A stretch of 64,000 nucleotides of DNA from an uncultured Dehalococcoidia bacterium (GCA_958295685.1 OY282365.1:1240001-1304000); one strand, 5' to 3'; numbered from the stretch's first letter, positions 27,522 through 37,258 are shown. Notes: generated by a model from the sequence alone, not told the origin. A program made the numbers and translations.

Positions 27522-28787
27522 GTGCGAGTAGAGCTTGCATACGGCCGCGGAGGCCTGTCGGTCGATCTCCCCGACGACCGGACGACGGTGATCCAGCCGA
27601 CGTTCGTGCCGGGGCTGCCCGACCCGGAGGGCGCCCTGCGGACGGCGCTCCGCAACCCGATAGGAACCCCGCCGCTGCGCCGAATGGTGGATCGGGCGCA
27701 GAGCGTGGCGATAGCGGTCTGCGACGTGACCCGCCCGATGCCGAGCGCCGCGGTCCTCCCCGTCCTGCTGGCCGAGCTGGGCCACGTGCCCGACGAGCGG
27801 ATCGTGATCCTGGTGGCTACAGGCACGCACCGGGGGAATACGGCCGAGGAGCTGGACGAGATGCTGGGCGTCGAGGTCGCCCGGCGGTTCGAGGTGGTCA
27901 ACCACAGCGCGTTCGACGAGGCGGGGCTGAAACGGGTGGGCGACACGCCCGACGGCATCCCCATCTGGCTCGACCGCCGCTGGGTCGAGGCCGACTTCAG
28001 GATCACCACCGGCTTCGTCGAGCCTCACTTCTTCGCGGGCTTCAGCGGCGGGCCGAAGATGGTCGCGCCGGGGCTCGCCGGGCTGGAGACCGTGATGCGT
28101 CTCCACAGCGCGCCGCTCATCGGACACGAGCGGTCGAAGTGGGGAATCACGGAGGGCAATCCGATACACGACGCCGTCAGGCAGATCGCGCGGCAGACGG
28201 GCGTGGACTTCGCCTTGGACGTGACCATCAACCGCAGACGTCAGATAACCAGCGCCTACGCGGGCGAGCTCTTCGCCGAGCACCAAGCGGCAACCGCGGT
28301 CGCCAGGCGGGCCGCGATGAGGGGCGTCCCGCGCCCGTTCGAGGTGGTGGTGACCACCAACAGCGGCTACCCGCTAGACCTCAACCTCTACCAGACGATA
28401 AAGGGGGTGTCCGCAGCCGCCCAGGTGGTCCGCGACGGCGGGGCCATCGTCTGCGCCTCCGAGTGCTCGGACGGCATCCCTGAGCATGGCGAGTACGGGA
28501 AGATGCTCTCGGAGTCCTCCAGCCTTCGGGAGCTGTCGAGGACGATACGCTCCCCTGGACACAGCAGGCAGGACCAGTGGCAGGTCCAGATTCAGGCCGA
28601 CATCCAGCAGAGGGCCGACGTCTACCTGAAGTCGGACTTCTTGAGTGACGCCCAAGTGCGAGGGGCGCATCTGGAGCCGATAGACGACGTGGAAGCCAAG
28701 GTGATCGGCCTCCTCGCCGCCTTCGGCGAGGAGGCCGCCGTGTGCGCGCTCCCGGAGGGGCCGCAGACCATCCCGTACCTGCTCTGA
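27522..28787 (+). CDS. LarA-family (nickel-pincer racemase-like) protein
   Basis: The 421-residue protein starts at a GTG preceded by GGAGCG. Motifs of LarA-type racemases/epimerases are VATGTHRGNT (catalytic histidine), EPHFFAGFSGGPKMVAPG (second histidine and the cofactor-binding lysine) and GNPIHDAV. Characterised members racemise lactate or other 2-hydroxyacids with a nickel-pincer nucleotide made by LarB, LarC and LarE. None of those genes is in the window, so the reaction is unproven. It is coupled to the upstream peptidase gene. Confidence 0.85.
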   Translation: MRVELAYGRGGLSVDLPDDRTTVIQPTFVPGLPDPEGALRTALRNPIGTPPLRRMVDRAQSVAIAVCDVTRPMPSAAVLPVLLAELGHVPDERIVILVATGTHRGNTAEELDEMLGVEVARRFEVVNHSAFDEAGLKRVGDTPDGIPIWLDRRWVEADFRITTGFVEPHFFAGFSGGPKMVAPGLAGLETVMRLHSAPLIGHERSKWGITEGNPIHDAVRQIARQTGVDFALDVTINRRRQITSAYAGELFAEHQAATAVARRAAMRGVPRPFEVVVTTNSGYPLDLNLYQTIKGVSAAAQVVRDGGAIVCASECSDGIPEHGEYGKMLSESSSLRELSRTIRSPGHSRQDQWQVQIQADIQQRADVYLKSDFLSDAQVRGAHLEPIDDVEAKVIGLLAAFGEEAAVCALPEGPQTIPYLL

Positions 28788-28801
28788 CGACCCCGGGCCG
28801 G

Positions 28802-28830
28802 CGCTATGGCCGCCCGCGCCGGGCCCGGGC
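28802..28830. repeat. 29-bp direct repeat, left copy, flanking the restriction-type module
   Basis: CGCTATGGCCGCC, then a C/G variant, then GCGCCGGGC and CGGGC. It matches 31284-31312 at 27 of 29 positions in the same orientation. It encodes the last residues of the PLD protein. Confidence 0.8.
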
Positions 28831-29790
28831 CATCAAGCGGCCGACGGAAGGCCACACCCTTTTGAGTTCGTTGTCCCCGCCTCCTCCGCCTGTTCGCTTG
28901 CCTCCTGAAGCCGGGGTCAGGTATGTCACGACGAGGGTCCTCATGGAATACATGTATCCTGAGGATTCCTCACTTTCATAGTCTCTCAAGAAAGTACGCC
29001 AATCCTGATTAATGCGCGACTCCTGAACTTCAAACCACTCGTCTTCTGGAAGGCTCGCAATGAAATGAATGTGCTGGGGATATTCCTGCAAGAACCTCTG
29101 TATGCCATAAAAGGCGTGTTTCACTTTGCCGCTGTTGTTATTCCCATCCAGATTCTTAGCGATCTTCACAATCTCCTGGTCGAGTTTTTTCGTGGACGGG
29201 TCCAGACGATCCAGGTACTCCTTATATGGGATCAGTTCAGCGGGTCCAATTTCAGAGGGAGGAAGCTCTGTACGAATCAGGTCGAGCATGGCCTCTTGCG
29301 AGTCCGTCTTGCTCAGGCATAATCCAACGAAATCGCGGAAGATTTCTAAGTCGACTGCTTCTAACTTCGGTCGGACAGTTTCAGCGAATTCTTGTAGCTG
29401 CTCCAACTCTACTCCGTCGACTACACGAACGATTTCAATGTTGCTACAGAAGCCACCTCTGGTCAGATTGGACGATCCGGCGATTCCAACTGGTCCATCG
29501 GAAAGAACCATCTTGGCATGAAGCATCCGTGAGGCTCTCATGTGAACAGTGCGGCCTTTAGAGATGACGGAGTCAACGAACTCCAAGATCGCTTCTGGCT
29601 GTGAAGCCCCCACCAGCCAATCCTCTGAGCTGAGCTTTGTCCAGATGTCTATGTGTTTTACCGAATCAGGTAAGACCTGCTCCGCAGTCGTCAGGGCACT
29701 TGAGGATACGTATGGGCTACACAGGAGAAGGCGGCGGCGAGCTGCTGACACAGTAGCTTCCAAGTCGTCCATGCTAGGAGATTTCCACAT
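28804..29790 (-). CDS. PLD-superfamily nuclease, probable restriction endonuclease
   Basis: The 328-residue protein has one phospholipase-D motif: His91, Lys93 and Asp98 in HAKMVLSD, then GIAGSSNLTRGG. Single-motif PLD nucleases such as BfiI and the NgoFVII family cut DNA as dimers and usually sit next to a DNA methyltransferase, as this one does: it starts two bases after the methyltransferase stop. The C-terminal end (LMARARRGRP) is encoded by the left direct repeat and looks like an insertion junction rather than a native tail. Base composition is visibly AT-richer than in neighbouring host genes, which suggests transfer. Confidence 0.75.
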   Translation of the reverse strand: MWKSPSMDDLEATVSAARRRLLLCSPYVSSSALTTAEQVLPDSVKHIDIWTKLSSEDWLVGASQPEAILEFVDSVISKGRTVHMRASRMLHAKMVLSDGPVGIAGSSNLTRGGFCSNIEIVRVVDGVELEQLQEFAETVRPKLEAVDLEIFRDFVGLCLSKTDSQEAMLDLIRTELPPSEIGPAELIPYKEYLDRLDPSTKKLDQEIVKIAKNLDGNNNSGKVKHAFYGIQRFLQEYPQHIHFIASLPEDEWFEVQESRINQDWRTFLRDYESEESSGYMYSMRTLVVTYLTPASGGKRTGGGGGDNELKRVWPSVGRLMARARRGRP

Positions 29791-29792
29791 GT

Positions 29793-31175
29793 TCAGAAGA
29801 CCAAGCGCCCCTGCCCCGTAGGAGCTTCGGCTAGATTCTCAGAATGCGACCCTGTTTCGATATCAGAAAGCCGTCTGTCCGTTGTCATGAGCGAGAGATG
29901 ACCGTCCGCGATCTCAAGCGAGGAAGGTTCGGATCGGGCGAGTGCCTCTAAGTACACAAGTATGTCCGTTGAAGGTCTGGACAGCTTGGCGACTGCATCC
30001 TGAAGCAGAGCCATCGCACTTCTGTACCGACTTAGTCCGTTCAACGTACGTCTGTTCCTATAGGAAGTGAGCAGGATAGAATCGGCCCACACTACTGGAT
30101 CATCGGACGCCTCATTGATACGCCTGTCGTACTTGGCCCACACGTTTTTTTTCTTCGCTTTAGTCAGTGCATCGGATACGTCATACTCAAACTCGACGAT
30201 CAAGGGAGCCAGCATTATTCCATCAGTCCACAGACTTAGCTTTTCGATAATATCCGGAAGAGGCAATTTCCCTTTCCGGCATCTGAACGCTACCTCTTTG
30301 ACAATCCCTGACACTAAAGAGTCGACTTCTGAAGCCTGCTGAAACCCAACACGGTAGCATGACTCATTAGCATATGCAGCTGAAATCTCGACCCCGATCC
30401 ATCTCCTGCCAAGACTTCTGGCAACCTTGGGTACTGTCCCACTACCGGAAAATGGATCAATAACCAAATCCCCTGGCCTAGAGCAAGATCGAATGATCTT
30501 TTCGCTGATCTCCTCCGGAAACACGGCGATATGAGAGGTCTGCTCTGTCGATCCTGCAGCTACTCTGTCCACCTCCCATACGTTCCCAGGGTTTCGGCCC
30601 CATAGATTGTTCCTCTTATCGTACTCCTTTGATCTTTCGCGAATCTCATCGACGTTAAAAGACGGGGGTTCGTCGGGCTTAACGAACCACAGGATCGTCT
30701 CATGTTTATTGGTGAACTTTCTTTTGAATGCATGACTACCCCAATATCTCCATATGATGCGGTCCCATAACGTCATGGGGATGTCACCGCCTGTAAAATG
30801 CTCGTAGCTAAGGATGTCTATTGGAAGAATGCCTCCTGATTCAACATCAGGTGTCTGAGTATAACCAGTCTGCCAGAATATCGATCCCCCTGGCCGCAGG
30901 ACTCTCTTGATTTGAGTGATCACCTGTCCCAAGAAGGTCACATATTCAGACTGGATGGATCTATCGCGGATGCCCTGTTCGTATGGCTTGTCTATGTTGT
31001 AGGGAGGGCTCGTATGTATGAGGTCCACACTATCGTTGGGCAGATGCTTCAATACATGGAGGCAGTCACCGACAACCACATGGCCCGTGATTGACTGAAG
31101 AATGCCATGTGATGGCAGGCTTGCGATCGAAGCGAATCGCTCATTGGTTATCAAGTATTCGCTGGACAATGCCAA
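29793..31175 (-). CDS. Site-specific DNA methyltransferase (TSPPY type)
   Basis: The 460-residue protein has the catalytic TSPPY at residues 55-59, ahead of the SAM-binding DPFSGSGT at 240-247. That is the beta-class order of N4-cytosine or N6-adenine methyltransferases; TSPPY favours N4-cytosine. GDCLHVLKHLPNDSVDLI and RRWIGVEIS are also typical. Residues beyond about 290 match no domain I know and may be a target-recognition or accessory region. The start is a TTG with a weak ribosome site. With the adjacent PLD nuclease it makes a compact restriction-modification module of AT-richer sequence. Confidence 0.88.
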   Translation of the reverse strand: MALSSEYLITNERFASIASLPSHGILQSITGHVVVGDCLHVLKHLPNDSVDLIHTSPPYNIDKPYEQGIRDRSIQSEYVTFLGQVITQIKRVLRPGGSIFWQTGYTQTPDVESGGILPIDILSYEHFTGGDIPMTLWDRIIWRYWGSHAFKRKFTNKHETILWFVKPDEPPSFNVDEIRERSKEYDKRNNLWGRNPGNVWEVDRVAAGSTEQTSHIAVFPEEISEKIIRSCSRPGDLVIDPFSGSGTVPKVARSLGRRWIGVEISAAYANESCYRVGFQQASEVDSLVSGIVKEVAFRCRKGKLPLPDIIEKLSLWTDGIMLAPLIVEFEYDVSDALTKAKKKNVWAKYDRRINEASDDPVVWADSILLTSYRNRRTLNGLSRYRSAMALLQDAVAKLSRPSTDILVYLEALARSEPSSLEIADGHLSLMTTDRRLSDIETGSHSENLAEAPTGQGRLVF

Positions 31176-31283
31176 CCCCAGTAGCGAGTTGAGGAACCTA
31201 CGGAGGGAGATTCATCCCCCTGCACATCCACGCTATGAACCTAGCCTATGGCAGGCTCATGAAGCACAGCTAAGAGCCCGCCA

Positions 31284-31312
31284 CGCTATGGCCGCCGGCG
31301 CCGGGCGCGGGC
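31284..31312. repeat. 29-bp direct repeat, right copy
   Basis: Same orientation as 28802-28830 and 27 of 29 bases identical. It lies directly after the rplL stop on that gene's 3' side. The stretch 31176-31283 holds no gene. Confidence 0.8.
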
Positions 31313-31317
31313 GCGGG

Positions 31318-31704
31318 CTACTGGATGGCTACCGTCGCGCCGACTTCCTCGAGCTTCTGCTTCGCCTCGTCGGCGTCGGTCTTCGCGACGCCTTCCTTGA
31401 CGTTGCTCGGCGCGGACTCGACCAGCTCCTTCGCCTCCTTGAGGCCGAGTGTGGTCAGCTCGCGGACGGCCTTGATGACCTTGATCTTGTTGGCGCCGAA
31501 CTCCTGAAGGACGACCGTGAACTCGGTCTGCTCCTCCTCCTCGACGCCCGCGTCGGCGGCTCCCGCCGCGGGGGCGGCCGCCATCGCCATGGGCGCGGCA
31601 GCGCTCACGCCGAACTCGTCCTCGAGCGACTTGACCAGTTCGGCCAGGTCCAGCACGGACAGCCCCTTGATTCCCTCCAGTATGTCGTCCTTCGTCATGG
31701 TCAT
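31318..31704 (-). CDS. rplL: 50S ribosomal protein L7/L12
   Basis: The 128-residue stalk protein recruits translation factors. The N-terminal dimerisation helix (DILEGIKGLSVLDLAELVKSLEDEF) is followed by an Ala-rich hinge and the conserved C-terminal domain (IKVIKAVRELTTLGLKEAKELVE). Its ATG overlaps the rplJ stop by four bases. The 29-bp repeat of the downstream restriction module begins five bases after its stop. Confidence 0.97.
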   Translation of the reverse strand: MTMTKDDILEGIKGLSVLDLAELVKSLEDEFGVSAAAPMAMAAAPAAGAADAGVEEEEQTEFTVVLQEFGANKIKVIKAVRELTTLGLKEAKELVESAPSNVKEGVAKTDADEAKQKLEEVGATVAIQ

Positions 31705-32261
31705 GTCTCAGTCTCCTCCTGCACGGTCTGTTCTTGTGGGGCGTCTGTGGTTTTCTCTACGTGCCGCTGGAGCACGCGGGCGAGGCCGGCGATGGGGGCG
31801 CTCAGCACGTACACGAGCCCTGTGACGGGGCCGTTGAGCTGGCCCATGAGCCTGGCCAGAAGCTCCTCCTTGGACGGTATGGCGGCCAGGGCCTCGACCT
31901 GCTCAGCCGTCAGCACCCTCCCGTCCATCACGCCTCCGCGGAGCCTCAGACGGGAGCGGTTCGCGTTCACAAACCTGACGAGCGCCTTGGCCGGTGTGAT
32001 GGGGTCGTCGTACCCAAAGGCCAGGGCGGTCGGCCCCTCCACGATCTTCTTGACGTCCGGCTTGTTGGAGCCGTCGGCCGCGAGCTGGGCCAGCGAGTTC
32101 TTGACCACGCGGTACTCGACGCCGCTCTCGCGCAGAGCGCGCCTCAGCCGCGTCACCTCCGCGACGCCCAGCCCCGTGTAGTCGGTCGCGATCGTGATGC
32201 TGCATCGGTCGATCCAGTCACGAATCGCCGCCACCTTGTCCCGCTTCTCTTGGGTCGGCAC
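31701..32261 (-). CDS. rplJ: 50S ribosomal protein L10
   Basis: L10 anchors the L7/L12 dimers on 23S rRNA. The 186 residues begin MPTQEKRDKVAAIRDWID and continue with VVKNSLAQLAA, typical of the RNA-binding domain. The C-terminal helix binding L7/L12 is followed by an unusual Thr/Glu/Gln tail (KTTDAPQEQTVQEETET). A leader with an attenuator-like hairpin lies upstream at 32262-32389. Confidence 0.95.
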   Translation of the reverse strand: MPTQEKRDKVAAIRDWIDRCSITIATDYTGLGVAEVTRLRRALRESGVEYRVVKNSLAQLAADGSNKPDVKKIVEGPTALAFGYDDPITPAKALVRFVNANRSRLRLRGGVMDGRVLTAEQVEALAAIPSKEELLARLMGQLNGPVTGLVYVLSAPIAGLARVLQRHVEKTTDAPQEQTVQEETET

Positions 32262-32389
32262 AGATTCACCTCGAAAAAAAGCCCCGAGCCGCAGGACTCA
32301 GGGCTAGACGGTCACGTCTACCTGTGTTGCCTCAGTGGGCCGGTAATTTAATCCGCGGTTGCGGAACCCACAGTCTGCGGCGTCGGATA
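32262..32389 (-). promoter_or_regulatory. L10 leader region
   Basis: This 128-base gap between rplA and rplJ contains several complementary segments and ends in a terminator-like hairpin just before the rplJ start. That is the usual site of autogenous control by the L10(L12)4 complex. A promoter was not clearly seen. Confidence 0.55.
32274..32305 (-). terminator. Attenuator hairpin before rplJ
   Basis: On the minus strand GCCCTGAGTC pairs with GGCTCGGGGC around a short loop, one or two pairs imperfect, and is followed by a run of seven or eight T residues. It ends about 12 bases before the rplJ ATG, so read-through is needed for rplJL expression. Confidence 0.7.
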
Positions 32390-33103
32390 CTATTCTAACC
32401 TGAGATCTACGGTGCTGGCAACACTCATCGGGATGCTCGGCCCCATCGTGGTGGTCAGGTAGGCGGACCTGATGAACTCGCCCTTCACCCCGCTCGGCTT
32501 CGACCTGACGATGTTGTCCACGAGGGTGGTGAGATTCTCCACCAGCGACTCGTCGTCGAAGCTCGCCTTACCTATGGGAGCGTGGATCAGCGAGGTGCGG
32601 TCGATGCGGAACTCCACCCGTCCCTTCTTCGCTTCGTCGATTGAGCGGGCGAGGTCTTGCTGCCGCACCACCGTGCCCGCTCTGGGGTTCGGCATCAGGC
32701 CGCGCCGCCCCAGGATCGGTCCCAGTCTGCCGACCCGGCTCATCATGTCCGGGGTGGCCATGGAGATGTCGAAATCTATCCAGCCGCCCTGAATCCTGGC
32801 GATCAGGTCGTCGCCTCCGACGAAGTCGGCTCCGGCCGCCTCGGCCGCCGCGATTCCCTCTCCCTGCGTGAACACGAGCACACGCGGCTCCTTCCCAAGC
32901 CCGTGAGGCAGCACGGAGACGCCCCTGACCATCTGGTCGGAGTGCTGCGGGTTAGCTCCCGTTCGCAGGTGGAGCTCGACGGTCTCGTCGAAGCTCGCTG
33001 TGGCGGTCTGCTTGGCAAGGACCACCGCCTCGCGGGGCTCGTATTCCCTGTCCGGCTCCACGAGCTCCACCGAGGCCCTATACCTTCTGCCGCGCTTTAC
33101 CAT
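32390..33103 (-). CDS. rplA: 50S ribosomal protein L1
   Basis: The 237 residues include GRRGLMPNPRAGTV, the L1 signature loop, and GKASFDDESLVENL near the C-terminus. L1 forms the mobile stalk at the E site and represses its own rplK-rplA mRNA in many bacteria. It follows rplK by 19 bases. Confidence 0.96.
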   Translation of the reverse strand: MVKRGRRYRASVELVEPDREYEPREAVVLAKQTATASFDETVELHLRTGANPQHSDQMVRGVSVLPHGLGKEPRVLVFTQGEGIAAAEAAGADFVGGDDLIARIQGGWIDFDISMATPDMMSRVGRLGPILGRRGLMPNPRAGTVVRQQDLARSIDEAKKGRVEFRIDRTSLIHAPIGKASFDDESLVENLTTLVDNIVRSKPSGVKGEFIRSAYLTTTMGPSIPMSVASTVDLRLE

Positions 33104-33122
33104 AGACCTTAAGCCCTCTCCC

Positions 33123-33548
33123 CTACCTGTCTACCGTGATTCCCATGCTGCGGGCCGTCCCCTCCACGATTCTCATGGCGCCCTCGATGCTGGCGGCGTT
33201 CAGGTCGGCCATCTTGGCCTCGGCTATCTCCCTGATGCTGGACTCGGAGACCGAGCCGACCTTCTCGGCCCTGGGGCTGCCGCTGCCCTTCTCCACGCCC
33301 GCCGCCTTCCTCAGCAGGTCGGAGGCGGGAGGGCTCTTGATGACGAACGTGAAGGAGCGGTCCTCGAAGACCGTCAGCTCGGCGGGCACTATGCTCCCGA
33401 TCTGGGACGCCGTGCGCTCGTTGTACTCCTTGACGAACGCCATGATGTTGACCCCGTACTGGCCCAGAGCAGGGCCGATGGGCCATGCGGGAGTGGCGCG
33501 GCCACCCTCGATTTGAAGCTTCAGCGTGGCGAGTACCTTCTTTGCCAT
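33123..33548 (-). CDS. rplK: 50S ribosomal protein L11
   Basis: The 141-residue protein has the N-terminal GRATPAWPIGPALGQYGVNIM block and the RNA-binding C-terminal domain (KMADLNAASIEGAMRIVEGTARSMGI). It binds the GTPase-associated centre of 23S rRNA. It lies 13 bases after nusG in the usual order. Confidence 0.97.
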   Translation of the reverse strand: MAKKVLATLKLQIEGGRATPAWPIGPALGQYGVNIMAFVKEYNERTASQIGSIVPAELTVFEDRSFTFVIKSPPASDLLRKAAGVEKGSGSPRAEKVGSVSESSIREIAEAKMADLNAASIEGAMRIVEGTARSMGITVDR

Positions 33549-33561
33549 GGATGCCTTCCCG

Positions 33562-34104
33562 CTATGCCCTCTCGACCTGGAGGAAGTCCAGCTCGACCGG
33601 CGTCTCCCTGCCGAAGAACGATACGAGCACCCTGAGCTTCGCCCGGTCGGGGTATACCTCTGAGACGTAGCCCATGAAGTCGACGAACGGGCCGTCCACT
33701 ATTCGGATGTTCTGCCCCACCGTGTAGCCTATCCTCACCCTGGGCTCGTCCGACTCGATCCGCTTGAATATCGCCTCGACCTCGTGATTCTCCAAGGGAA
33801 CGGGCTTCGGCCGTGTGTCCCGCTCATCCTCAGCCGAAACGAACGCCGTGACGCCGGGGGTGTTCCGGACCACGTACCAACTCTCGTCATCCATCTTCAT
33901 CTGGACCAGGATGTACCCCGGAAACACCTTGCGAGGCACCGACCTGCGCCGCCCCTCTTTGATCTCGACCTCATCCTCGGTGGGCACCACCACCCGGAGG
34001 ATCTTGTCCTCCACGTCCATCGTCGAGACGCGCTGCTCGAGGTTCTGCTTTACGCGGTCCTCCTGTCCTGAATAGGCGTGGACTATGTACCATCGGGGCT
34101 CCAT
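33562..34104 (-). CDS. nusG: Transcription termination/antitermination factor NusG
   Basis: The 180 residues begin MEPRWYIVHAYSGQEDRVKQ, the NGN domain that binds the RNA polymerase clamp, and include PGYILVQMKMDD. The C-terminal KOW domain (VGQNIRIVDGPF) contacts Rho or ribosomal protein S10. It is 10 bases downstream of secE. Confidence 0.97.
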   Translation of the reverse strand: MEPRWYIVHAYSGQEDRVKQNLEQRVSTMDVEDKILRVVVPTEDEVEIKEGRRRSVPRKVFPGYILVQMKMDDESWYVVRNTPGVTAFVSAEDERDTRPKPVPLENHEVEAIFKRIESDEPRVRIGYTVGQNIRIVDGPFVDFMGYVSEVYPDRAKLRVLVSFFGRETPVELDFLQVERA

Positions 34105-34114
34105 GGACGACCGC

Positions 34115-34354
34115 CTAAGTTCCTATCAACCGCGCGAAGATTCTGGAGAAGGCGATGTCGATGACGCCCAGGAAGGCGCCGACGGCGGCGGAGACGGCTA
34201 TGACCATGATGGTGAGCCTCAGGGTCTCCTCGGGGGTCGGCCAGGTCACCCTGCGGAGCTCGGCGATGATGTCGCCAAGCATTCGGAAGCTGAAGGCTCG
34301 GCGCGCCGCCTCCGAGCCTAATCTCTGGGGCACTCCTCCCTGGCTTCGCACCAT
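34115..34354 (-). CDS. secE: Preprotein translocase subunit SecE
   Basis: A 79-residue protein with the amphipathic ELRRVTWPTPEE segment followed by a single membrane helix (TIMVIAVSAAVGAFLGVIDIAF). This is the minimal SecE form of non-enteric bacteria. SecE clamps SecY in the inner-membrane channel. It lies between rpmG and nusG. Confidence 0.93.
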   Translation of the reverse strand: MVRSQGGVPQRLGSEAARRAFSFRMLGDIIAELRRVTWPTPEETLRLTIMVIAVSAAVGAFLGVIDIAFSRIFARLIGT

Positions 34355-34358
34355 CTCC

Positions 34359-34502
34359 CTACCTCACCTCTCGATGCAGCCTGTGCGTCCGGCACCTCGG
34401 ACAGTACTTCTTGAGCTCGAGCCGACTCGGGTCGTTGCGGCGATTCTTGCTGGTGCTGTAGGTGCGCTCGCGGCAGTCCAAGCAGGACAGGGTCGTAACC
34501 AT
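34359..34502 (-). CDS. rpmG: 50S ribosomal protein L33
   Basis: This 47-residue protein was found by reading the gap between secE and tuf. It begins MVTTLSCLDC, continues YSTSKNRRND, and has ELKKYCPRCRTH. The two CxxC pairs show the zinc-binding form of L33. It ends four bases before the secE start. Confidence 0.92.
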   Translation of the reverse strand: MVTTLSCLDCRERTYSTSKNRRNDPSRLELKKYCPRCRTHRLHREVR

Positions 34503-34538
34503 TCGCGCGTCGCCTCTGCGTGCCACCGTATACCGCCC

Positions 34539-35738
<1,200 letters not shown>

Positions 35739-35763
35739 CGCCTTTTCCTCCCAGTCTATGTGG

Positions 35764-35836
35764 AGCCCACGAGCAGACTCGAACTGCTGACCTCGTTCTT
35801 ACCAAGAACGTGCTCTGCCTACTGAGCTACGTGGGC
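35764..35836 (-). tRNA. tRNA-Thr (GGT)
   Basis: Acceptor stem GCCCACG/CGTGGGC with discriminator T. The anticodon loop TTGGTAA gives anticodon GGT. The T-loop is TTCGAGT. CCA is encoded at 35763-35761. Confidence 0.95.
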
Positions 35837-35883
35837 TCGAGTCCGCTCTGCGCTCCCGTATTTGCTTCCAGATTCCCTGTTGG

Positions 35884-35968
35884 TGGAGGGGGTAGGATTC
35901 GAACCTACGTAGCCCTTCCGGGCGCCAGATTTACAGTCTGGTGGTATTAACCACTCACCCACCCCTCC
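35884..35968 (-). tRNA. tRNA-Tyr (GTA)
   Basis: Acceptor stem GGAGGGG/CCCCTCC and the long variable arm expected for tRNA-Tyr. The anticodon loop CTGTAAA gives GTA. CCA is encoded at 35883-35881. Confidence 0.95.
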
Positions 35969-36058
35969 ATTGGGCCCAATTAGTTTAGCACAGCCAATTA
36001 TCCTCAATCCACCTGACCGGCCCGCGTGCGCGCCGTCCGATCGCGGATCGAGGCGATA

Positions 36059-36131
36059 AGCCCCAGAGGGGACTCGAACCCGCTAACCTGCCGATTACAA
36101 GTCGGCTGCGCTACCGTTGCGCCACTGGGGC
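36059..36131 (-). tRNA. tRNA-Thr (TGT)
   Basis: Acceptor stem GCCCCAG/CTGGGGC. The anticodon loop CTTGTAA gives TGT. The CCA end is not encoded. It is the first gene of the tRNA-tuf run. Confidence 0.95.
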
Positions 36132-36231
36132 ACCCGCCGGCCCCGCTCGTCCCAGACCGAAAGCGAGCCCTCAATATAAAAGCAGGCTAGCAGCCCCGTG
36201 GCACACGAGCTAGCCCGCCCTCTGCCGCATA

Positions 36232-36261
36232 ATTCTATCAACAGGCATCAATGCCGGTCAA
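36232..36261 (-). promoter_or_regulatory. Promoter for the tRNA-tuf operon
   Basis: On the minus strand, TTGACC (36261-36256) and TAGAAT (36237-36232) are 18 bases apart. It lies 100 bases before the first tRNA. Confidence 0.75.
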
Positions 36262-36325
36262 GCCAAATGCGGGCTGTTTCGTGGTGGAGCCGAAAGCGGA
36301 ACGGCCCCGACAGACCGCCGCGCCG

Positions 36326-37240
36326 CTAGTCGAGCCCGGCGATGAACGCCCTGACGGCCGCCTCGAACCCGGAGGGATTGTCTCCCATGACCAGATGCCC
36401 GGCGCGCTCCACGGTGGCCAGCGAGCTGTTTCTGATCCGTCGGTGAAGCTCGTCGGCGGTCTTGAGCGCGATCATGTCGCTCTCTCCGCCTCGAACGACG
36501 AGGGTCGGAAGGTCGAGGCTGTCGACCTGCTTCCACAGCAGGTCCGCGTAGTCCTTCCCGGGGAGCTTCCTGTCCGGCGACCTCAGCGCCTTGTCGTACT
36601 TCCAGGTCCACCTACCGTTCGGCAGCTGCTTGAGGTTGTGCACTATGCTGCCCCTGATCTGCGACGCGGGCCTGAGCGGGTTGTACTCCTGGACCCGCTT
36701 CACGAAATCGTCCACCGAGTCCAGCTCGTCGTCCCCCTGGACGAACCGACGCATCCGCTCGGTCCCTGCCCGCTCCATCACGGGTGCCGAGTCGACCACC
36801 ACCAGGGCCCTGACACGGTCGGAATGCTCGGCGGCGTATGATATGGCGTTCCGTCCGCCCATCGAGAGGCCCATCAGCACGAAGTCCCTCAGGTCGAGCG
36901 CCTCCGAGACCGCGTGGAGGTCCGTCCGGTAAGCATCCGGGGAGTAATCCCCGTCCGGAGCCCAGTCGGAGTCGCCGTGTCCCCGCTGATCCAGCGACAG
37001 CACGCGGAACCGGTCACACGTCGCCAGCGCGACGAAGTCCCATGAGTGGCACGTCTGAGCATATCCGTGCAGCAGCAGCATGGGAGGGTTGTCCGGCTCG
37101 CCCCACTCCAGATAGTGGAACCGGCGGCCGGCGGCCCTCACGAATCGATCCCTCGGAACCGGCTCCCCCGAAAAGGTCACGCCCATCGCCCGGGCGGCTT
37201 CATGGAGGGTCATACCCCCGCTCTGGGTTTCGGTGGACAT
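36326..37240 (-). CDS. Alpha/beta-fold hydrolase
   Basis: The 304-residue protein carries the nucleophile elbow GLSMGG, the oxyanion region LLLHGYAQTCHSWD, DQRGHGDSDW, and a C-terminal catalytic histidine in VERAGHLVMGDNP. It resembles esterases and haloalkane or C-C hydrolases of this fold; the substrate is unknown. The first residues (MTLHEAARAMGV) precede the fold and may be a short arm. It is 18 bases downstream of the amidase on the same strand. Confidence 0.85.
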   Translation of the reverse strand: MSTETQSGGMTLHEAARAMGVTFSGEPVPRDRFVRAAGRRFHYLEWGEPDNPPMLLLHGYAQTCHSWDFVALATCDRFRVLSLDQRGHGDSDWAPDGDYSPDAYRTDLHAVSEALDLRDFVLMGLSMGGRNAISYAAEHSDRVRALVVVDSAPVMERAGTERMRRFVQGDDELDSVDDFVKRVQEYNPLRPASQIRGSIVHNLKQLPNGRWTWKYDKALRSPDRKLPGKDYADLLWKQVDSLDLPTLVVRGGESDMIALKTADELHRRIRNSSLATVERAGHLVMGDNPSGFEAAVRAFIAGLD

Positions 37241-37258
37241 CTTCTCTCCCCTAGAAAA

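Noticed and set aside
29793..31175. Type III restriction methyltransferase subunit
   Set aside because: No large helicase-nuclease (Res) gene follows; the neighbour is a small PLD nuclease.
35819..36007. 62-residue ORF across the tRNA cluster
   Set aside because: It covers tRNA-Tyr and part of tRNA-Thr; the peptide only translates tRNA sequence.
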